A stretch of DNA of 15,534 nucleotides from WAPX01 sp964622075 (lineage in GTDB: Archaea > Halobacteriota > Archaeoglobi > Archaeoglobales > Archaeoglobaceae): NCBI GenBank assembly GCA_964622075.1, contig CAZUMR010000017.1:1-15534 (forward strand), given 5' to 3'. Both the position numbers and the translations under genes were made by a program. Under the pieces are notes generated by a model. It saw only the letters and a program-made list of their open reading frames with translations, made no database searches and was not told the origin of the DNA. Within the stretch, counting starts at the first letter, position 1. The number at the start of each line of letters is the position of its first letter. This document shows positions 12,446 through 15,534 of this stretch, piece after piece.

Positions 12446-14086
12446 TTAATTGTTGTTCTGATACTTTCTCATCTTGGCTCTCGCTTTTGGAAGTATGTCT
12501 CTTGCAATTATGTGTGCGGTGGCATCTTCTTCACTCTGCACAACGAACTTCATAGCTTCTCCCCTTGCAGCCCTTAGTATCAGCTCGCCCCTCTTGCTAT
12601 ACTTTACGCCTGAGGGAGGCACGGTGTCGACCTTGTAGTAGAACTTCATTATTGCGTTCTTCATTATTGCTGCATCACCACTGATCTCACCTTCTGCAAG
12701 CCTTTCCGCTTTTTCGAACAGGTGAATGAAGTTGGGTGCATTGTATCCGTAGTTTTTGAACAGGTTAAACGCGAGACAGGCGGCTTTAAAGTAGTACTCC
12801 CCAGCAGTCTGTTTATCCTTCTTTTCGAGTATTTTCGCCAGATTCATGTAATATCTCATTCTTATATCAGGGGGTAAAAAGCTCTCGTACATCATGACCT
12901 CCGCTATCAGCTTTTCGGCATCCTCTTCTCTTCCCTCCTCCAGATACAGGGATGCAAGATTGTTTAACACGGTGGCGAGCTCGGGTATAAACTCTGGACT
13001 CGTGCCGGCCAGATCTCTCAGCAAGTCAAGGACATCCATGTAGCAGCTTTCGACTTTATCGAGTTCCTTCATCCTCCTGTAAAGAACACCGAGATTGTTC
13101 ACAGTTTTTGCGTATTCAGGGATAACACTTTTATCTTTCTGGGCTATCTCCTTTCTTATCTTTGCTGACTCTTCGAGACACTCCTTCGCCTTCTCAAGCT
13201 TTCCAAGGTTCATGTACAGCAATCCAAGGCTGTCAAGAACAACTGCAAGTTCTTCTCTCATACCTTCTTCCTTCATGATCTCTGCAGACCAGCTGTAATT
13301 CTTCTCAGCCTCCTCGTACCTTCTCATGAAGTGGTACAGGTTTGCAAGGTTGTAGAGAAGTTTGGCAAGATCCTTCATTCTTTCTCTGTTTTCTTTGGCA
13401 AGGTCAACGAACTCGCTTATGGCCATGGAATAGTACCTCTCAGCCTCATTCTTTCTGCCCGTGTCGAAGCACATGTTTGCTACATGCCTCAGCACTTCCG
13501 CCCACTTTTCTCCAATTCTGTTCCTCAGCTCTTCATCATTCTCAAGAGTCTCCACAAGCTTCTCTCCAACCTCAACCAGCTTGTCTGACGGCTGCTCCTG
13601 TTTGAGGTACAGGTCTATTGCCTCGTCTATGTATCCCGCATCTATGGCAGCACTTAAGAATTCACACGTCTCCTTTGGCCCTCCTTCTTTCTCCATCATC
13701 TTTCTCCAGTATTCGGCAACGATCTTTGGATCCCCTCTTAACTCCATCTTTAGCTTTCTTACGGGCAATCTAACTCTGTCGCCTTTTCTTTCGAGAGCTC
13801 CCGCATCAATTAATCTGTCAAGAGTCTCTGGAGGATATTTTTTCGAGAAAACTTCCTTTAACGTCTCGTAATCCGCCTCGGCTATTGGAGCAAAATCGCA
13901 GAGGAAATCGTAAGCATTCTCACCTGCAAGTTTTTTGAGAGCCACTTTTAGAGCTTCATCAGGATCCTTTATTGATGATACCTCTTCAGCCAGCTCTTCG
14001 TGTTTGATCGCAAGCTCGTTTACGAGATTTCTAACACCCGCTCTGAGAAGACATCTGTTTTCATTTTCACTACCTTTCTCGCTCAT
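12446..14086 (-). CDS. Tetratricopeptide repeat protein
   Basis: A 546-residue, probably cytosolic scaffold protein. Residues 11-70 are helical; residues about 72-110 (DRLIDAGALERKGDRVRLP) look like a winged-helix element. Between about 190 and 430 there are at least five TPR-like pairs of helices, recognisable by LxNLAxLYxxxxxYEEAE patterns, for example YNLANLYHFMRRYEEAEKNY and DSLGLLYMNLGKLEKAKECL. The C-terminal 110 residues are helical and without a known motif. TPR arrays bind other proteins, so the partner is the open question. GGTGGT precedes the ATG at 14086 and a TATA box (CTTATAC, minus strand, about 14117-14123) lies 30-37 bp upstream. No signal peptide or membrane segment is visible. 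It is divergent from the cysteine-containing protein gene. Confidence 0.9.
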   Translation of the reverse strand: MSEKGSENENRCLLRAGVRNLVNELAIKHEELAEEVSSIKDPDEALKVALKKLAGENAYDFLCDFAPIAEADYETLKEVFSKKYPPETLDRLIDAGALERKGDRVRLPVRKLKMELRGDPKIVAEYWRKMMEKEGGPKETCEFLSAAIDAGYIDEAIDLYLKQEQPSDKLVEVGEKLVETLENDEELRNRIGEKWAEVLRHVANMCFDTGRKNEAERYYSMAISEFVDLAKENRERMKDLAKLLYNLANLYHFMRRYEEAEKNYSWSAEIMKEEGMREELAVVLDSLGLLYMNLGKLEKAKECLEESAKIRKEIAQKDKSVIPEYAKTVNNLGVLYRRMKELDKVESCYMDVLDLLRDLAGTSPEFIPELATVLNNLASLYLEEGREEDAEKLIAEVMMYESFLPPDIRMRYYMNLAKILEKKDKQTAGEYYFKAACLAFNLFKNYGYNAPNFIHLFEKAERLAEGEISGDAAIMKNAIMKFYYKVDTVPPSGVKYSKRGELILRAARGEAMKFVVQSEEDATAHIIARDILPKARAKMRKYQNNN

Positions 14087-14166
14087 TCGACCACCTGAGC
14101 AGAGTTTACTGCAGTTGTATAAGTGCTTACCGTTCTCACTTCTGCCACATCATGGCAAACCGTCAC

Positions 14167-14177
14167 TTTTTTAATTA
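14167..14177 (+). promoter_or_regulatory. TATA-like box before the possible V4R-like gene
   Basis: TTTTTTAATTA would give transcription start near 14200, leaving a short leader that contains GAGGTG (14209-14214) before the ATG at 14220. A second AT-rich box, TATTATAA (14189-14196), would give a leaderless message instead. Confidence 0.4.
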
Positions 14178-14219
14178 CGTCGGATGAGTATTATAATGAT
14201 AGGATTTAGAGGTGCTCTC

Positions 14220-14792
14220 ATGAGTGATGCTGAAGGTAAGTCTAGCCCGGATGGTGTCAGTGGAAGTGGTGGGAGAAACTGCAGAATAACGGACAGAATT
14301 TACTCTGAAGAAAAACTGAGGGAACTTGTGGAAATAAGGAAAATGAATCCCCTGCAAATTCTATGTGGTCTTGTGATGGGGTCTCTGATAAAGAGGAAGG
14401 TAATTACACAGGGAATGGTCAACCTGATCTGCAGGGATGTGGGGCCAAGGTTTGTGGAAGTCTTGCAGGCAATGGGTTACGTAAAGGAAACGTACCCTTC
14501 CGGCAAGGAGGGGTTAATCGAACTTATAGGGGATGTGTGTAAGGTTATGGGAATGAGTGACATCGTTTCCATACAGGATTCTGGCAATGGAGTGACTGTG
14601 AAGGTTGATACGAAGTTCTGCAGACTCTGCATAAAATCTGTTGACGAGGATGTTCCAAGAGCCGCGTGTATCTTTCCAAAGATCTTTGAGGCCATGGCCA
14701 ATCACATCGGAATTAAATGCAGTTTTGATCCGGATGAGAACTTCGTCAAAAAAGAAGATGGTGAGTGCAGGATAACATTCGTCTGTGATTGA
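14220..14792 (+). CDS. Cysteine-containing protein, possibly V4R-like
   Basis: A 190-residue cytosolic protein that I cannot assign firmly. After a flexible Ser/Gly-rich lead (1-20) there are helices (28-100) with PLQILCGLVMGSLIKRKV and GPRFVEVLQAMGY. Then comes a beta-rich part VTVKVDTKFCRLCIKSV (about 124-140), AACIFPKIFEAMANHIGIK, and an end GECRITFVCD. The order strand, CxxC, second Cys before a helix, and a final GxCxFxV strand resembles V4R small-ligand or metal binding domains, but the match is weak. The start at 14220 is preferred because GAGGTG sits five bases upstream; an ATG at 14184 lies in frame but has no such site. Confidence 0.7.
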   Translation: MSDAEGKSSPDGVSGSGGRNCRITDRIYSEEKLRELVEIRKMNPLQILCGLVMGSLIKRKVITQGMVNLICRDVGPRFVEVLQAMGYVKETYPSGKEGLIELIGDVCKVMGMSDIVSIQDSGNGVTVKVDTKFCRLCIKSVDEDVPRAACIFPKIFEAMANHIGIKCSFDPDENFVKKEDGECRITFVCD

Positions 14793-14887
14793 AGATTTTT
14801 TACTGTTGCTGATACTACCTTTTAAAAACAGGTTTTTAACAATCTGAGGTGACCTGAACACTGTTTTGCAAAATAGGACGAGCACAA

Positions 14888-14898
14888 TGTTTAAATAT
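14888..14898 (+). promoter_or_regulatory. Upstream rRNA promoter candidate P1
   Basis: TGTTTAAATAT contains TTTAAATA (14890-14897), placing transcription start near 14920-14921, exactly where the inverted repeat CACCGC...GCGGTG begins. A palindrome (14898-14912) lies between the box and the start. Confidence 0.45.
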
Positions 14899-14912
14899 CC
14901 GTCCGGGACGGA
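14898..14912. repeat. Palindrome TCCGTC-CGG-GACGGA
   Basis: Perfect 6-bp arms around a 3-bp centre, located at about -23 to -9 relative to the P1 start. GC-rich in an AT-rich surrounding, it is a candidate operator on an rRNA promoter. Confidence 0.55.
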
Positions 14913-14920
14913 GGTAGATA

Positions 14921-14942
14921 CACCGCTGAACCACAGGCGGTG
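14921..14942 (+). other. Hairpin at the 5' end of the P1 transcript
   Basis: CACCGC (14921-14926) and GCGGTG (14937-14942) can pair around a 10-nt loop. It would be the first element of an RNA started at P1 and could protect or regulate that RNA. Confidence 0.45.
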
Positions 14943-14950
14943 AGGTAAAC

Positions 14951-15023
14951 AGGTAATAAACAGGGTAACGTAAACAAGTTGGCAGGGTAATAAATAATAA
15001 ACCGACAGCGTGCAGGTGATAAA
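14951..15023 (+). repeat. Three spaced GGTRATAAA elements
   Basis: AGGTAATAAA (14951), GGGTAATAAA (14985) and AGGTGATAAA (15014) each follow a C or CA and are spaced 34 and 29 bp. They may be binding sites or weak stacked TATA boxes upstream of the main rRNA promoter. Confidence 0.45.
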
Positions 15024-15057
15024 TACAGAGCATGCTTGCAACAAAACGCAAGGTTCG

Positions 15058-15076
15058 GGCGCAAGGTTTATAAATC
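15058..15076 (+). promoter_or_regulatory. Main rRNA promoter candidate
   Basis: GGGCGCAAGGTTTATAAATC contains the best TATA box of the region, TTTATAAAT (15068-15076). Transcription is expected to begin near 15100, directly before the long stem that starts at 15106. The leader to 16S would be about 175 nt. Confidence 0.65.
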
Positions 15077-15105
15077 ACAACGCAACAATCACCATTTACC
15101 AACAG

Positions 15106-15175
15106 GTCGCGGGTCCGGCACGAACCCCGATGTGGGCGCAAGCCCAAGATGAGGGGGAGTGTTCCCACCCGCGAC
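15106..15175 (+). other. Structured 5' domain of the rRNA leader
   Basis: GTCGCGGGT (15106-15114) pairs perfectly with ACCCGCGAC (15167-15175), closing a 70-nt domain. Inside lies TGGGC-GCAA-GCCCA (15133-15146), a hairpin with a GNRA-type loop, and a possible CCCC/GGGG pairing between the two levels. The outer stem begins a few bases after the predicted transcription start. Confidence 0.6.
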
Positions 15176-15185
15176 ACAGCAGTGA

Positions 15186-15207
15186 GGGCACGTCGCGAGA
15201 CGTGTCT
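15186..15207 (+). other. GNRA-capped hairpin in the rRNA leader
   Basis: CACGTC (15189-15194) and GACGTG (15199-15204) form a perfect stem closed by GCGA, extended by G-T and G-C pairs to about nine base pairs (15186-15207). It lies about 67 nt before 16S and is part of the pre-rRNA spacer. Confidence 0.6.
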
Positions 15208-15273
15208 GAAGTGGGTCCGCCAGCAGGACAATTCCGGCAGGCGAGGGACGTATTCACCTTTTCCCCCCGCCAA

Positions 15274-15534
15274 ATTCTGGTTGATCCTGCCAGAGGCCGC
15301 TGCTATCCGGCTGGGACTAAGCCATGGTAGTCATGGGGCGCGAGCCGCTTCTGCGGTTCGCGCACCGGCGGACAGCTCAGTAACACGTGGCCAACCTACC
15401 CTCGGGAGGGGGATAACCCCGGGAAACTGGGGCTAAACCCCCATAGGGGATGGGTGGTGGAATTCCCCCATCCCCGAAAGTGCACCGTTCCCGTAAGGAG
15501 CGGTGCAGCCCGAGGATGGGGCTGCGGCGGATTA
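15274..15534 (+). rRNA. rrs: 16S ribosomal RNA, 5' part
   Basis: The mature 5' end ATTCTGGTTGATCCTGCC begins at about 15274, followed by the universal segments GGACTAAGCCATG, ACAGCTCAGTAACACGTGG, GGGGGATAACCCCGGGAAAC and GGATGGGGCTGCGGCGGATTA. These are archaeal 16S signatures close to those I know from Archaeoglobales. About 261 nt are in the window and the gene continues to the right. Helix 6 (15338-15363) is a long GC-rich stem, GCGCGAGCCGC against GCGGTTCGCGC with a TTCT loop, as expected for a hyperthermophile. Confidence 0.98.

Larger units (their letters stand above)
14793..15273 (+). other. Non-coding leader region of the rRNA operon
   Basis: This 481-bp stretch between the preceding gene and 16S rRNA has no credible protein gene; open frames on either strand cross promoters or RNA stems and have no family features. 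It holds an AT-rich first part with several TATA-like boxes, three spaced GGTRATAAA elements, palindromes near 14898-14942, and a GC-rich structured part from about 15100 to the 16S start. The 5' half of the pre-16S processing stem should lie within the last 100 nt, but its partner is outside the window. Confidence 0.75.

Noticed and set aside
14945..15025. Possible CRISPR array
   Set aside because: The repeated elements are only about 10 bp, imperfect and three in number; CRISPR repeats are longer and near identical.
15106..15175. tRNA-like gene in the rRNA leader
   Set aside because: The 70-nt domain has a closing stem, but no anticodon arm, T-arm consensus or D-arm could be laid out.
14836..15273. 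Minus-strand open frame of 145 codons in the rRNA leader
   Set aside because: It runs antisense to rRNA promoters and RNA stems, has no ribosome binding site and no protein-like features.
15010..15436. Plus-strand open frames across the leader and 16S start
   Set aside because: They overlap rRNA sequence; coding is an artefact of GC-rich structured RNA.

Overview
The window is chromosomal DNA from a hyperthermophilic euryarchaeon, most likely of the order Archaeoglobales (Archaeoglobus, Ferroglobus or Geoglobus type). Evidence: a RadA recombinase, transcription factor TFB, Gar1, ribosomal protein S17e next to dapA and dapB, TATA/BRE promoters 20-30 bp upstream of many start codons, archaeal GGTG/GGAGGTGATC ribosome binding sites, and a 16S rRNA that begins ATTCTGGTTGATCCTGCC. 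I cannot fix the species from sequence alone.

Layout. 1-2205 (minus): three overlapping genes coding, in transcription order, a KaiC/RAD55-type RecA-fold ATPase, a small roadblock/LC7-like protein and a FIST-domain protein cut by the window edge; this looks like a signalling or sensory operon. 2206-2485: non-coding upstream region with short ATGTGG repeats. 2486-3502 (minus): radA, divergent from cbiB (about 3568-4494, plus), the two sharing one AT-rich promoter box. 4501-5757 (minus): a secreted beta-rich surface protein. 5833-7898 (minus): rps17e-dapA-dapB, linking a ribosomal protein to lysine/diaminopimelate synthesis. 8094-9330 (plus): gar1 and tfb, whose reading frames overlap by about 104 nt. 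9366-9584 (minus): a small helical protein of unknown role. 9653-11627 (plus): an operon of two DUF131/TIGR00304-like membrane proteins, a COG1751-like (pyruvate-kinase C-terminal-like) protein and a ThiD-like kinase. 11766-12401 (plus): a surface protein with both a lipobox-like N-terminus and a PGF-CTERM-like C-terminus. 12446-14086 (minus): a TPR protein, divergent from a cysteine-containing possible V4R-like protein (14220-14792, plus). 14793-15273: a long structured leader with stacked TATA boxes. 15274-15534: the first 261 nt of 16S rRNA.

The most interesting points are the ATPase/roadblock/FIST operon, the Gly/Lys/Arg-rich Gar1 tail read out of frame across the TFB N-terminal codons, the 43-bp identical block shared by two otherwise diverged membrane-protein paralogues, the palindromes placed at start sites (11749-11762, 14898-14912, 7984-8009), and the folded rRNA leader. 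Most housekeeping assignments are firm. Function is not known for the small 72-aa protein, the two membrane proteins, the TPR protein, the surface proteins or the FIST operon.
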